A DNA stretch of 64,000 nt from Phoenix dactylifera (lineage: Eukaryota > Streptophyta > Magnoliopsida > Arecales > Arecaceae): assembly GCF_009389715.1 (NCBI RefSeq), contig NC_052392.1, positions 31,079,575 through 31,143,574 of the forward strand, read 5' to 3'. The notes under the pieces were generated by a model. It ran no database searches and was not told the origin of the DNA. It saw only the letters and a program-made list of their open reading frames with translations. The position numbers were made by a program, and so were the translations under genes. Shown one piece after another: positions 12,426-25,728 of this stretch (its first letter is position 1; the number at the start of each line of letters is the position of its first letter).

Positions 12426-12760
12426 TGTGAGGACCCATGCGCGCATTTAGTCACATATTAATTATTTGCTGGATGAATCTTAGGTACTTATATAGGATTA
12501 AGGAACCCAAATAATACATTCCTGCTAGCCATTTTGGGTAAGGTCCTAAATTGTTACAAATTGTATCAAAGCGGACCCGGCTTATAATCTATGTGGATTA
12601 GAGGACACTGCAGCACAAATCCATTAGGGCTGACCACGGACCGATTGTGATGCTGTGATTAGTTTTGAATGGATTTGAACCCTCAGCTTGACGAGAACAT
12701 CAGGACTCAAACGGAGGGAGTATATGGGGATCCGTATGGATGTGCGTTTAGTAGATAATG
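12426..12760 (+). mobile_element. TRIM-like LTR element, copy 1 (3' LTR truncated)
   Basis: An LTR-like segment at about 12426-12558 ends TTGTTACA and is followed by AATTGTATCAAAGC, a decayed initiator-Met primer site. A roughly 170-bp internal part carries the shared strings TTTGAACC and GAGAACATC. A partial second LTR begins near 12730 (GTATGGATGTGCGTTTAGT) and stops. The same arrangement recurs at 20589-21050 and, inverted, at 34790-35080. No coding capacity. Confidence 0.65.
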
Positions 12761-14711
12761 AAATAGATACAACTATTGTTTGTCAACCATATCAAGCAAG
12801 GAGCTCATATCACAATAAGTACTTTGAACATAGCTGATTTTCATTTCATTTTTCTTTTCTGGCATTGTCATATGGTACTCAAGCACAGCCATGATGTGCT
12901 TAATGGCTATGATTTAGACTATTATGTTGATGCTCTGTGTCGCGAGGGATTGGTCTATACTGTATGATCTCTCTCTCTCTCTCTCTCATGCATGTGTTAT
13001 TTTGTTAACATGTGCTCTCTTTGCATGGTGTGATGACACAGGGTATAGTGGCATCTGGGTTGATTGTACGGTGGTGGCTTGGTGCATACAGAGGAAGGGT
13101 CCATTGTATGCTTCAATTTTCAATCCACTGACTCTTGTTATTGTGGCACTTTTAAGTTCTCTTCTGCTTAATGAGAAGTTGCATCTTGGAAGGTAAGAGG
13201 AAATTCTTGAATGTTCATTGCTTGCCTTTATTCTAATCATTCTAATTATATGAATAGTTTATCCAACTTTGTAATTCATGTACATTGGGAGATTGTGAAT
13301 GATCCACATATTCACATCAGTTATTTGTATTGCAATCTCTGTGCTAGTCCATCTCACCCTGTTTTATTCTTCCTAATCCGGATATCCATGAGTGAGCTCA
13401 TCAAATCCTGTTGTAGGGGAATTCACAGCCTGGTGGGTACATGGACGCTTGTGTTTGGTGGAAGCTGGTTGTTACTTTCAGCAATTATGATTCACTTTAG
13501 GTGAAAAAAAAGAAAAATATGTGTGGGACTGGATTTTGGCATGGAAGGAAGGCAACTTAGTTAACGTATGGCAGGTTTGCCATCGATTTTTGTTTGAATA
13601 TTTCTACGAAACTGGGTTGAAAACTCTGTAGAAATCGGACTTGTTTTGGCTTATCTATTTAAGAGCATGTCCAAACCTAGCTTAGATCTCAGCTTTTAGG
13701 CTGCAGAAAGAGAAAAAAAAATTATAGAGGTCTTTATTTTTCTTCCCACAGAATTTAAGCTGGATGGTGTTTAGTTGATATAGAGCCATAGAGATCATTT
13801 GCCAGAGCAGATGGACGAAACCCGCTCCGCTGATTTTTATCCGTTGCAGAAAAGAGATCCCTTACCCCCGCTTTCAAAAATGATGAATATGAAGTCCGGG
13901 AGGCTGCAGGTACTATGGATCCTCTGACTCCCAATCGGGTTGCCTTCCCGGGTCTCGCCGGTCTTGCCTGTAGGTCGTGATGTGCCTCGAGAATACTAAA
14001 ATAGATGGCCCAACCCATGAATTCTACAGAATTTTCAGCCTAATTATGTTGGAATATCCAAACCGGCCCTTAATAGATAAAATTTCTCCATGCCGAGCTC
14101 TTTCTTCCTTTCTCTCGGGGGAAGAAATAGAGGGCACTAATCAGGAGTTAAGAATGCCTTTAGCAAGTTATATATATGTAAGATTTTTTTTATAAAAAAA
14201 ACAACCCTTAATTAGATGCATTATTTCAGACATCCATGCTTCTTATGTGATTACACATGTCCATATTAATTGGACTTTTCCCTATTTTCATGCAAATTTC
14301 TGCAGAGAAACAGACGGAGAATGAAACCATCAACATGCCTTCACTCATTTATCAAAGTCTTGTCCATCAATCCTCTTTTTATTCTTGAACTAAAAATACT
14401 TTAATATTTTTGTTTAAAATAAAATATCTCATACATTAGAATCTTTGAGATTATAACAATCTCCAGTTGGATCATAATCTGATTATATCTTTAATTCTCT
14501 TTGTGCAGCATACTGGGAGCCATATTAATTGTGGCTGGGCTGTACACAATGCTATGGGGAAAGGGAAGAGAGGCAGCTAAGGTGGGAAAAGTCTTCTGCA
14601 CATGAATCCGTAGATGTTGTCATAGTTTGTGGAGCCACTGATTCCCGCAAGGAAAGTTCAAGGACCCATGGCCCATCTGAATCAAAACAGTTGGAGTCAC
14701 CTTCACATTAG

Positions 14712-15189
14712 GAAACACAAGATTTTTCCTGTCTAATATAAGATAAGATGGCCTTTGTTCATCCAAAAGAAGGCCTTTTTTGATATTTCCCTTTTCAAGT
14801 ATATGGAACTATTCCTTTTTGGAAATCCCCAATAAATTTTGCTAAGCAGGAATAGAAAAGAAAAAAATGTAATGACAATTTACCTAAATAAAATTCTGAT
14901 TTTACTATTCCATTGTTTGCTAGTTGGTTTCAATTCATGGTCATGATTCTTTTCCGGTAGAAAATTAAGAAAAGGTCATGCATGCCAAAAATAATGGACA
15001 TGATGTGGCTTTCTCTCTATTAGGGCTTTCAGTGCTAGTGAGATTAAGAATCTGTTTAGGATTGATATAGTAATAAACCTCTGGAGCTTACAAAAAAAAC
15101 TGTTTGCTGTTTAGTAACTATATTTCTAAAATATTGTGGAACTTCAACATATGCTTGATAACCAAACTACAAAAGTATTTTTGGTATGA
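14712..15189. other. 3' flank of pseudogene A
   Basis: Non-coding AT-rich sequence resembling a terminator or 3' UTR region, including AATAAA-like strings at 14828 and 14887. The related 3' UTR of gene B (28097-28330) shares short stretches such as TATATGGAACT. No gene seen. Confidence 0.5.
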
Positions 15190-15545
15190 TAAAATGATAA
15201 TAAAGAACATCACATAATATTGTATAGTAGAGTATAATACAATGTAATATCATATATTATTACATATTAAAATATATTACATTGTATAATATTATTAAAA
15301 TGTAATATAATGTGACATAACATTGTAATATAATATAATGTTGTTATAATATAGTTAATATAACATTGTATATTATAGCATACTAATATAATATATATGA
15401 TATGATATAATGTAATATAATATAATATAGTAATGTATTATTTTAGTGTAATAATTTAATAATATAATATAATATATTTATAATATAATAATATAATATG
15501 ATATGTTATTACATAATATAATAATATAGCTAATGTTAGGTAGCA
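15190..15545. repeat. degenerate TAATATAATA low-complexity block
   Basis: Roughly 350 bp built of A/T with occasional G or C, made of irregular TAATATAATATAATG-like words. It is not a clean tandem array and does not code. Its junctions with neighbouring sequence are gradual. Confidence 0.85.
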
Positions 15546-15597
15546 ATCATAATACAATATTCTAATATAAAGTATTTCAATTATTACTATTATATAT

Positions 15598-15868
15598 TAG
15601 GGTATTTTGCATGTATACCTCATAAATATATGAAATTGTATGAATATTCTCGTAAAATTACTATTTGCATGTATATCCTTCTTTTTTTTTTGAATATGTA
15701 TCCATACCATTTAACTTCGTTAAAAAATAAATAGCTTAAAATTAAAATAATTGAAATATCCTTATAGGTAGATATGTAAAAAAGAATTATAAAGATATAC
15801 AAGCAAATAACAACTTTATTGAGGTATTTTTGCAATTTCTCAAATTTAGAAGGGTATAAATTCAAAAA
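15598..15868 (-). mobile_element. Foldback MITE copy (MULE-like family), diverged
   Basis: Inverted arms: TTTGCATGTATACCTC...TATTTGCATGTATATCC on the left, the complementary pattern at about 15780-15868 on the right. The centre (15697-15762) matches, in reverse orientation, the centres of copies at 16322-16582 and 31979-32400. No TSD could be fixed here, so the superfamily is taken from the 31979-32400 copy. Confidence 0.6.
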
Positions 15869-16321
15869 ATCTATTACAAAAATTAAAATTTGGCTGAAAT
15901 TTATCAAGTCTTTTATGATTCGGTTGGATCGATAAATCAAAAAAAGATTGAGTCACATTATCATTTCTTTTAAGATCCAGACTCAGTCAAGTTGGAATAT
16001 GAGGTAATCATTATGGTAATGCTATTCTCCATTTAATTTTGATATAATTATCATTATTGAATCTATGACATCTACATATTATTCTTTTTTTTAAAAGATT
16101 AAAACATGTCGAATTTAAATTAATTACAGATATTTAGATTAGTAAAATATTTTTTAGTGATTTATAAATGCTGAAATATTGTTTATTTTTTAGGCGAGAA
16201 TTTCATAAAAGCAATATGATTTATTCTATAAGAGTTGATATTAACATGATTTAATTTTTTGTTATATATTTTTATTAATAAATTATCTTTATTGAATTTT
16301 GATCATTTTTATTGATTTTTT

Positions 16322-16582
16322 AAGTGTATAACCTCCTAAATATGCATAATTATTTGAATATCCTTTCAAAGTTATTATTTGTATGTATATCCATATAAAG
16401 TTTTCTTTCTGCATGTCTACCCGTAAGTATTTTAGTTATTTTAATTTTAAATTATTTATTTTTTAATGGCATTAGATGGTATGGGTACATTTGTAAAAAG
16501 AAAAGTAAAAGAAGAATATACATGCAAAATAAATATTTTATGAGGGTATATATGCAAATAGCAATAATGAGGGTTTTCAATC
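16322..16582 (+). mobile_element. Foldback MITE copy (MULE-like family), diverged
   Basis: Left arm near 16322-16400 (ACCTCCTAAATATGC, TGTATGTATATCC), right arm near 16510-16582 (ATACATGCAAAA, GGGTATATATGCAAATA), and a shared centre around 16430-16490 with TTAATGGCATTAGATGG. Same orientation as the 31979-32400 copy, opposite to 15598-15868. Ends are unclear and no TSD was found. Confidence 0.6.
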
Positions 16583-19500
16583 AAAACAATGATCAAGCGG
16601 CAACACTTAACTCTGCGGCTTAGGTTACATCATGCTTATCTCCAAAGCTGCGTTGCCACATATATCCCTTATGACAGAGTCACACTATGTTTACCTTCAT
16701 GGCAGGGTCGCTATGCTTACCCCTATGTAGGGTACGTAATCAAGTATGATTCCATATATAGTCATGTTGAGAGTTAAGCGATATTTTTATATACATATAT
16801 ACGTAAATCCAGTCTTTTTTTCTTTTACGATATTACTCTAAGTTCTTCATTTGAACTTACATACTTGATCGGTAATGATGATTCAATCATGCAATTAATT
16901 AAAAGAAACATAATGATAAATTAGATCTCATATAATCACAAAATTTGTATTTAATTTATTTTGAATCATAATAACAATTTACATAATTAACTTAAATAAT
17001 ATTATAAAGTATAAATGTTATTTACATCATGGATACTGAGAATTCAAACAATCCAACTACACTAGAACTTCTTGAAACCTAATCATCCCCAAATCACACA
17101 TATCAAATTAGGACTACATCCATATTTTCAAATAATTCTCTTTTTTTTCAAAATTTCAAAGCTTTGATTTTTCTAACTTATGGCTGTTATAACTGAAAAT
17201 CGCTATTATTCCGGTTATTATTATCCCAGTGCCAATACCACATCCCGTATTTGGTGTGAGAGAAGGTGACACTGTAAGGGCCTGATTGTACAACCTTAAA
17301 CACGCATGCGCCCATAGAGGGAAAAGCAACGCCATGGAAAGTGATACATATGGCAGCGCCATGGAAAGTGATCCATATGAGGTGGGAGAGAGCATAGCAA
17401 CCCCTTCTTTTTCATAACCCATGCATATACGCGCATACACGAGGGTCGGGAGAAAGGGAACGGTCCCCCTTTTCTTTTCTTCTCTTTTCTTTCTTTCTTT
17501 GGCTTCAACAGCATAACGAGGGAGAAAGAGGAGAGAGGGGGGTGGGGACGGCCCTCCTCTCATTTCTTTCTTTTGGGTTTTCACAACACAGAAGGAAAGA
17601 GAAAAAGAGGGTGGGGACGGCCCTCCTCTTCTTCCTTTATTTCTTCTTCTCTTCTTTTTTTTTTTTCCCCCGATTTCACAAGTGAGAAGAAATAATGGCG
17701 TGTGCAGTGCTTTGTTTCAACAGAGCACGCCCTCCCTTCTTTCTTCTTCTTTTTTTTTTGTTCTATCCAAGAACAAGGAGAAAGAAGCAGGTGGGAGGCC
17801 GGGCGCCGCCATCCGCGGCACGGCCTCCGGCCACCTCGGCAAAGAAGAAAAGGCCCTATACAATCCTTTTTTTATTTTTTTTGAAGTTCATGCAGAAAAA
17901 CCAAAGTGGAAGGGAGAAGGAACTATTAGCTACTCCGATCCGACTCGTTTTAATATTCGGGTGATGATTTTGGATCCGAACTCGACCTATTAGCTGATCG
18001 ATCCAGTCTGGGCTTCTTTAAGACTTCTTGGACTGTTTCTATCATAGAATCGTTATCAGCAAAGATGAATGGGATTAGAGGTAATGAAGCGACCAGGATG
18101 CTTGCCTTTTGTCAAGTCAATCCGGCATGTGTAATGAGAGCAATAGCACAATTCATGGACAAGTTTATACAATAACTTATGATTCTTTTTATGTCAAACT
18201 AGAAAGCATGACAATTTCATTTGGAAATTCTGACCAAGAATCACTTCTTTTGGTCCAGTTATATTTTTGCCTACTTTTCCAGCAATAACTGATCTCATGC
18301 AAGGCATGAAAGATCCCGTAAGCTACCTCGTGCAACAGTACAAACACATGAATCTGTTCATGAAAAAAAAAACTCGTGAATGTCACGTTTTACTCATCAT
18401 GAACGAGATAAAGCTACTACAATAATTAAAGCAACTGAAAATGAAAGATGGGCTATACCAGAAAAACAGTCTTCTTCTTCGTTCTAACCCACTTTTTTGT
18501 TGCAGCAGCCATCGTGGATCCACACAGAACTTGACACACTTTAGGAATCTGGAAGCAAATGATGCCAATCTAAGTTAAAAAAAGTAAAAAAAGCGATCTC
18601 TAATCTTTTAGAAAAGCAAGCGGGAAAACTGGAGAGAAAAGAGACATAGAAAAGCGATTGAATTATCATACAAGATGTTATATTCCTGGTGACCACTTTG
18701 CTTTGTTAAAGATACACTAAAAAAATGAACGAAACAAGAAAGTAAAATGTAAGAGACGGTGACAGCTCAACAATTTTCTTTTTTTTTTTTGGTATTTTTT
18801 TGGGTGGGTAACCAGTTTTTATGGTCATCATAATTTTTTATTTTGTTATTTATACATCATTTATATTATAATGTATTGTATTTTAAATTGTGGAAGATGA
18901 ATAGAAATTAAATCAAATATTGGAGCGAGGACAAAATCTAATGCGGATCTCTTACATCAATGCAGTATATCTATCAATTACTCGGTTAGTTACCCTCAAC
19001 CATCAGTAAAGTCATGCTCGGGGCTTAGTTGAAATTAACAGTGGCATTTGGGATCAAGACAAGACGTCTAAATAGTGATGCAAAATTTTGGAAAATTATA
19101 AAATCAACAAATAATTTGAAAGAAAACATTCTTGAAGGAAAAGGAATTTGTCCTTGGTGGTTGTAAGTACCTTGCTGCAACCCTACTAGTATTTTTATCC
19201 TAGTTAATCGCCAATTGGTTCCAAAAGCTAAAGTTGAAATATATTGGGTCGAACAATGCATATTAGGCTTAATAAACGGCAAAACTAAATATCAACTACT
19301 TTAATTAGCATTAATTGGGCTGGAAAAATGCATATTCTCCATTTCATGAATTTTTCTTTATGTGCATTACTTGAATAATAACTGATTTCTTCAAAATGCA
19401 ATTGCTACCAGCTTGTTTAAATGATTGAAGTTACTAATAATTTTATAGTAACTTATATGATAACGTGCCCTTATAGAAATATTTTTAGAAAAAAGTTTTT

Positions 19501-20588
19501 TTGAGCTGAAAATCTTTCTTACATATCTATGAATAATTTTGCAATTAAACACACCAAACATCATATAATATTTGTGTGCGATCTTGAGGATCCATATCAA
19601 ATATTCTCTCTTGTTAAACTTATAATTTCTCTTAGTATTTATTTTTAAAAATATTACTTTTACGATAATTTTAGATTAACAAAATAAAAGTTATTATGTA
19701 GTCTATGGGTGAAAACTCTAGAAAACCTAGCTCTCTTTTTAATAGAGTTGCCGGCTTGCCGCCGAGACTCGAGACCTTGACCTAACTCAAAACCTACCAT
19801 GTCACATTCCATACACAGATTTAGAGGTAAACCTCTAGAACTTTTCAGATTTAGGCTTGGATACAGTTAAAAACTATCATATCTAGATTCCAGCATACCA
19901 TACGGAAAAGTATAATACTAATTTTTATGTACTTGATGCAACTCGAACCACAACTTAATCCATAGACATTATTAGTTTACCGAGCATGCAACGTTGTTTT
20001 TATCCTCACATTCTTCATATTTCTTATTTACAATAACTGAGTATGAAGGGAACTAAGATTTTTAAATGATGAATCTTGCGCGGTACTCAAATCAAATTTG
20101 TACTTAATCCAAACTTAAATGAGCACCAGATAGAGAATATAGGTCTTAAGAAACTATATCCAATCTATAGAGTAGATTCAACATAATATATTAGAAAGGT
20201 AGGAGTCCATCTATACCTGAAAGGTAAGGGGCTTCTATATGTATATATACCTAGCCCTTGCCATCTTAATATATCCGTCTCGAAGCTAGCAACACCAATA
20301 GAACACTTGACATTTTGGTATATCTAGCCATCTCAGTTTTGTCAGGTACATGTTATTTGACAAGTACTAGTTTCCATAATGGAGTTTTGTTAGTTGAGCC
20401 CGACTCATGTTTTCATAGCTATAGCTTTAAAATAACCATTAGACAAGTTCTAAATATGCTGCTTCACATTGCATACCTCAATGAAATCAGACTTAGATGT
20501 GGTGTATTACACAGCTTGCGGTCCACTAAATCCATCAATAGATATATAGATGGCCACATGAACAAATTAAGAGTGTACATGGAGTTTA
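16583..20588. other. gene-free interval
   Basis: No gene supported. It holds AT-rich sequence (16780-17150), a purine/pyrimidine-biased stretch at about 17440-17880 with a 69-bp-spaced direct repeat of GGTGGGGACGGCCCTCCTCT (17541 and 17610), and unremarkable AT-rich DNA at 18000-20580. Frames of 60-140 codons here are Lys/Arg/Glu- or Phe-rich translations of biased sequence, with no splice structure or domain. Confidence 0.5.
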
Positions 20589-21050
20589 TGAGGACTAATA
20601 TAGGTGTATGTTTAGTTCCTTATTGCAGCTATGCACTGAATAAATCTTGATACTTATAGAAGTCAAACAACCTAAATAACACATTCTAATTAGTCTTTTT
20701 GGGTGAGATCCTATATTGTGATAAATGATATCGAAGCAGACCTAGCCCTTAAGCCATATAGACTGGAGGATATTGTAGCGTGAGGCCAATTAGGTTGACC
20801 ACATTCTAATCGTGGTATTGATGATTAGATATATGATACTAGCGATTATATTTGAACAAATGTGGATCCTTAACCTATTAAGGATGCCAAGGCTTAAACA
20901 AAGAGAATATGTAAGGACCTGCATAAGTATGCATTGAGTCTCACATCAGCTATGCACTAGATTGATCTTAGAAACATATTTCTACGAAGCTAAGAAACCT
21001 AAATAACATCTTCCGACCAGCCTTTTTGGACAAGGTCTTGGGTTGTTACA
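20589..21050 (+). mobile_element. TRIM-like LTR element, copy 2
   Basis: Two LTR-like repeats of about 134 and 141 bp (20589-20722 and 20910-21050) share the series CTATGCACT, ATCTTGATACTTA/ATCTTAGAAAC, CCTAAATAAC, CTTTTTGG and a TTGT-type end. The intervening 187 bp starts with TAAATGATATCGAAGC, a mutated initiator-Met primer site. The small LTRs and tiny non-coding interior are the TRIM definition. Heavily diverged, so old; it is the only copy here with both LTRs. Confidence 0.7.
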
Positions 21051-23283
21051 TAGTCATTCTATTCCATTATGAGTAACAAATTCAAAGAGAAAAAGTGAAA
21101 ACAAAAAACCCAGATCTTCTATTGGTTACCCTCTATCGTCCTGTCATCCCAATCTACAGCGGCGTCCTTTGCTACAAGATCACCATGGTCCTTAGTGCTT
21201 GCAATTTAACACATCAAATAATATTGGATATTTGTTCAAAAGGTCTTTACGCTTCAAAAATCATCCTCTTCTTAAATCTATAGACTTGTCTTAGCAATTT
21301 CTTTTATGATAAGTTTTGATAAATAAATAAGAGTATCAAAGTTCATGGAATAATCCTTAAGAAACCAAGACCCACCTTTCAGCAAACTGTTGCTAAGGTT
21401 TGAAAATGTGAACTCAACAAAGCTCATGGGGGTTCAAAGATTGACCCATAAAATCTTTGGATCTCGACCTAGGTCTTAGAAATATAGCTAATTTGGACCC
21501 AACTGGCCCGATCATATTATTCATGAGATGCAGGATTGGTTTTTATCAGCTTGCAGACTGCGTTTAGTCTCGATGGTTTGCATGCTATTATAGTTTTTAC
21601 ACCGTACACTCTTCATATTTTTTGTATCATTTATTGTCCATACTTTGAAGCTATGTGATTACTGACTTGCTACGAGGATAAGAAGGGAATTAAGGTTTCT
21701 ATGTAATACTTTCTTGAGAAGGGAACTCGGTTCAAAACCGATGTGTTGGACACAGGATCTGTCTAACTAAACATACAGACTCCATCTGTAGATTTGATTT
21801 GGTCTGATTATTTTTTTAAATCACACCTGACCCAATTAAACCTGATTTTCAGATGATTAGTTTTTCTACTGAAGTTTTACATTTAATTCCACCAACAACT
21901 AAGAGTCACCTTAGAAGGTATGTGGACCTGATTTGACCTAATAGTACCTCTACCTCAAGTTGTTCAACCTTCCAATAATTTTAGGTGCACACCTAAGCAG
22001 TTCATGGTCACACTACTTCGTTCACAAGTTATTCTGAATTTTGAATCTTTGAGTGGTGTTTTTCCTGAACATCTCATCCAAATATGGGTGGCAATACCTA
22101 TGGAGTGAAAATTCTAGATTTGTGTTTTAGAGTAGTCTTGGTATGAGAACTTCTTAGCTTGCTTTTTTTTTATTGTTATTTTTTCGTGAAGATGGGGAAG
22201 GAGGGACTCGTGATCGATCCAACCCAATTTGACCCACTTAGATCTGAGCCGATCCATTTTGGAGGACCTGTGGGACCAGGTCGGATACTAAAATTGGACT
22301 CGTTCTATTTTCTGGATCGGATCTAGGTATACTGAATTCAGACCCGATCTAGCCCACTTGAAATTTAGGTAATTTTGAGTTTTCAATCCTACGATCCGTC
22401 TCGACCTGAATTTGTAAAACTATTTGAGCCCGCGGGTCACATTCCACTAGGATGCAAACAAATTCCGAAGCAATGGATGAGTTGACCTGAACCGAATCCG
22501 AATTTTTTAGGTTGGATTCATATTTTATATAGATCCGATCCGATCTAAATGAGCTATTAGATCAAAAATTGTAGCGATGGATCCCATCCGATCCGATCTT
22601 TTATTGAGTTGGGTCTGGATCCAAAATTAAAATCTGAATAAGAAACCAAATTAGCTTGGAGTCATTCATAACCTAACCTGACCTATTTGCAGCTCTCGTT
22701 GCAAGGGGATGTGTTTCCTCGTCTAACTATGGATTTGAGAAGAGCTGTAGCTTTCGTATGGAGAACAAAGCGGAATCGTTCTCGTCCCCGTTGGCAACCC
22801 TTTTTTAGGCATTGGTGGTGGCAACGGGAAGGGAAAGATCCCGTTCCGTGTGTTCTCTCTGTTTTCCCGACACGTACACGCGGCATCCATTTATTGGCCA
22901 AATTGGATGGCTCGCGAATGAAACCCGTCCGAGATCCTCGTGGCTGCGCGTACACGCGGCCTCACAGCTTCCTCGGAGCTCCAGGTAACGTGACAGAATC
23001 CTACGCCACCTGATTCTGCCACGTGACATCCGCTCAACGGGTGCGGACACCGAGACATGGCTGGCCTCGTGACTCCCACAACGCCACCTTCCCACCCAAC
23101 CGCTTAAATCTCGCCGCCTCGCCGGGAAGCTTCCAGTCTCTCTCACTCTCTCTCTCTCGCACTCGACTGTCCATTTTAAAAGCCGACCCATGCAAGCGAC
23201 CCGGTCCCAAAAGCCACTCTCTCTCCCTCCCTCTTCTCTAGCTCTGTCTCTCTCGCCTCGCATCTCTCTCTCTCTCTTTCTCC
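21051..23283. other. intergenic; distal promoter of gene B at the right end
   Basis: No gene seen at 21051-22680. From 22690 to 23280 the sequence becomes GC-richer with CT-microsatellite stretches (about 23139-23277), as in a promoter and 5' leader approach to gene B. Overlapping frames of 60-150 codons on both strands at 22683-23263 reflect this composition. They share no recognisable domain. Confidence 0.5.
22215..22400. repeat. dispersed repeat, GATCC/GACCC-rich, copy 1
   Basis: Shares an ordered series of words with 55767-55925: CATTTTGGAGGACC, CCAGGTCGG, TTCTATTTTCTGGAT versus TTCCATTTTCTGGAT, TGAATTCAGA versus TAAATTCAGA, and TTGAAATTTAG. A weaker relative lies at about 24640-24790 in intron 2 of gene B. 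No ends or TSD resolved; class unknown. Confidence 0.6.
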
Positions 23284-23290
23284 TATAAAT
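23284..23290 (+). promoter_or_regulatory. TATA box of gene B
   Basis: TATAAAT, 129 bp before the ATG at 23413, the same spacing as in pseudogene A. The leader between contains CCAAGTTTCCCTAAGGACA. A typical plant core promoter position; no other regulatory element is asserted. Confidence 0.65.
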
Positions 23291-23412
23291 TAGGATTCAA
23301 ACTTCCAAGTTTCCCTAAGGACAGGTGGGAAGAGGAAAGGTGAAGGGCTTCTTCCTGCTTGTTTGCTGTATTGTTGAAAGGCTTGGGGGTACGTTGGAGT
23401 TTGCGGGCAGTA

Positions 23413-23617
23413 ATGGGAGGCCAGCTTCGTGTGGTGTCGGAAGAGCTGAAGCCGGCGGGGGGAATGGTTCTGGTTCAGCTGGTCTTCGCCGGTGTGAACA
23501 TCTTCTATAAGTTAGCCATCAACGATGGCATGGACATGAGGATCCTTGTAACCTATCGTTTTCTCTTCGCTACTGCTTTTTTAGGCCCTCTAGCCTTCTT
23601 TCTAGAAAGGTAAAATT

Positions 23618-23658
<41 letters not shown>

Positions 23659-25631
23659 GATCTTTTCTTGTTTTTCTATATTTCTCTAAATACTCTTCTC
23701 AAAAAAAGAAAAAATCTCTAAAATATAAAAGTGAAAAACTTGAAAAATATGTTTCCTTGTTAACGATTCAGATGACAATGGAGAAATGGTGGAAGAGGAT
23801 AAGGTTTCAACATGACTAAGATCTGAAAAGACCCTTGGTCAGGATTACTGTGTATTTGTTTACATTTTCATTTTGCCCTCCTTCAAGGAGCAAACAGCGA
23901 ATGCCCACCTCTTTCATCTTTATATGGCAGCTTTACTGAGGCTTTTGTGGTTAAAAGAACCTTCGTCTTTTCTTTTTCTTATTAGTGCTTGTTTAGGTAC
24001 TTGGGAAAAGGAATTAGAAGAAAGTCGGATGAGAACTGAATAGAAACTTTTTTTTTTGTCTTCTAAGGTCCACGAACAATTATTTATACGCGATTTGATC
24101 GGTTTATATTAAAATATTTTTTCTCATTAGCTGACGGTTTATTTTATATTATATGTCAAAACCCATATCTCGCAAATTCAACTATTCATGTGATTTTATT
24201 TCTGAGAAAACTACTCAGTTGATTCCATTGAAGTGATAGTAAAAGTTTAAACTTTACCATAAGTTTTCAGAAGGTTTTTCTCATAACTACTACATCACAA
24301 AAGAAATGCTATATAGCTGCTAAGTTACAGTAAAAATACTTTTTCTTCTTTCATGATTTAATAAAGTTTATTTAGAAAATTGGATACGTCAATATAATTA
24401 TTCAAATTTTGCGATTGCAGGAAGAGTCGGCCAAAGATAACATGGAAGGTTTTAATGCTGGCTTTCTTATGCGGGCTGTTTGGGTATGTGCTTTAAGATC
24501 AGATTCTTTTAATGGTCAAGAAGACGGCTACAATTCTAAAAAGAAATCTCTTTCCTAAACAATCTTTTTTTTCTAATTTTGTTAGGCATTGAAGTGTCAA
24601 AGAAATCAGAGGTGGAAATGCTTAACCCATTTAATTTAATTCAACCCATCATAGGTCAGATTAAGATAACCATTTTGTATAATAGTCCAGTCGGATATGG
24701 ATTTTCGAATTCTGACCCAGATTAGGTTCGGGTTGATAAATTTTTAATATATCTTATATCCAATCTAATCTTTATTTGATCCAGCCTGACCTGATTGTTA
24801 TCTCTAAAAGGAACTACTGAAGCACGAGGTCCTACTTCCCCAGATGCATGTTCAACCGTAATTCCAATAGCTTGTTCACAAGACATCCATCATCTTCTAT
24901 TCTTTGCAAATAGAGGAGAGGAGGGCTCCATGATTTCTCCACGGGAAGCCTTGAGCCTTGTTTGGCCACATCTATCCCAGCTCCCAATAATTTTTCTCGT
25001 ATCCCCAAGCCCTAACCCCTTGATAAAGTTGGAAACAGCGAGTTGGTTCAGCCTTCACGGGAAATCTGTGATACACCTTGGCTCTTTTTCAGTAGCCTGG
25101 CCTACTTTGTACTCTTCAGAGGACCAACATTAGTTGCTAATCATAAATATCCTTTTGTCTCTATGCTGAGGTCTTGTTTAAAGTTTTTTTGTTTGCAGGA
25201 GACATGCCATCTGAGGCCTTTTAAACTGTTCATCTCTGCCTTCCCGAGATCTCTGGGGTGGCTTTTAATTAGTTGAGTCCTGAAATATATCAGCTGACTT
25301 CCCAATAACAACACTAGAACAGAGAATTGCACCATTAGATGACCACGTCTAGCACGGTGGTTGCAGCTTGTTGCATCTTCTTATTTCAATCTTCAAAGCT
25401 AATACAAATTATGCGTGCTCTATCAAATCTTTTCGTGGAAAATTAGTTCGTTCACATGTAAAAGCTTATCATATAACAATTATAAGTATGGGTAGTTTCC
25501 GAAAGAAAGCTTTACACTTTTTAATTCTTCTTTTCCTCAAACTTATTCCATGCTTATCTTGATTACAAAATCTTTCGACAAGATACACTTCTATCTTGAC
25601 TTACTCCATGCTTGTTATCTATCTTAAGTAA

Positions 25632-25674
<43 letters not shown>

Positions 25675-25679
25675 CTATC

Positions 25680-25728
<49 letters not shown>

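Larger units (their letters stand above)
5281..14711 (+). pseudogene. WAT1-related transporter pseudogene A
   Basis: Broken paralogue of gene B. Exon 1 starts MGGHFCGVVEGLKP at 5281, is cut at 5400 by Copia-1 and resumes at 11594-11672 (RVLVAYRYLFATAFLG), ending at a GT donor as in gene B. Remnants of later exons follow. Exon 5-like sequence at about 12862-12962 has an in-frame stop. Exon 6 at 13042-13192 is 151 bp instead of 152 and frameshifted before AWCIQRKGPLYASIFNP. Exon 7 at 14509-14711 is frameshifted after WGKGREAAKVG but keeps the ending GPSESKQ. Exons 2 to 4 were not found between 11673 and 12861. Family role: ten-helix EamA-fold membrane transporter. With a split first exon and at least three other lesions it is non-functional. 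Which lesion came first cannot be told. Confidence 0.9.

Noticed and set aside
17156-17993. Frames of 60-142 codons, one with an ATGGCG start
   Set aside because: Strong purine/pyrimidine bias gives Lys/Arg/Glu or Phe/Leu strings; overlapping frames on both strands, no domain and no splice partners.
22683-23263. Overlapping frames of up to 152 codons upstream of gene B
   Set aside because: GC-richer promoter-proximal DNA, open on both strands, no recognisable motif; ends at the gene B leader.
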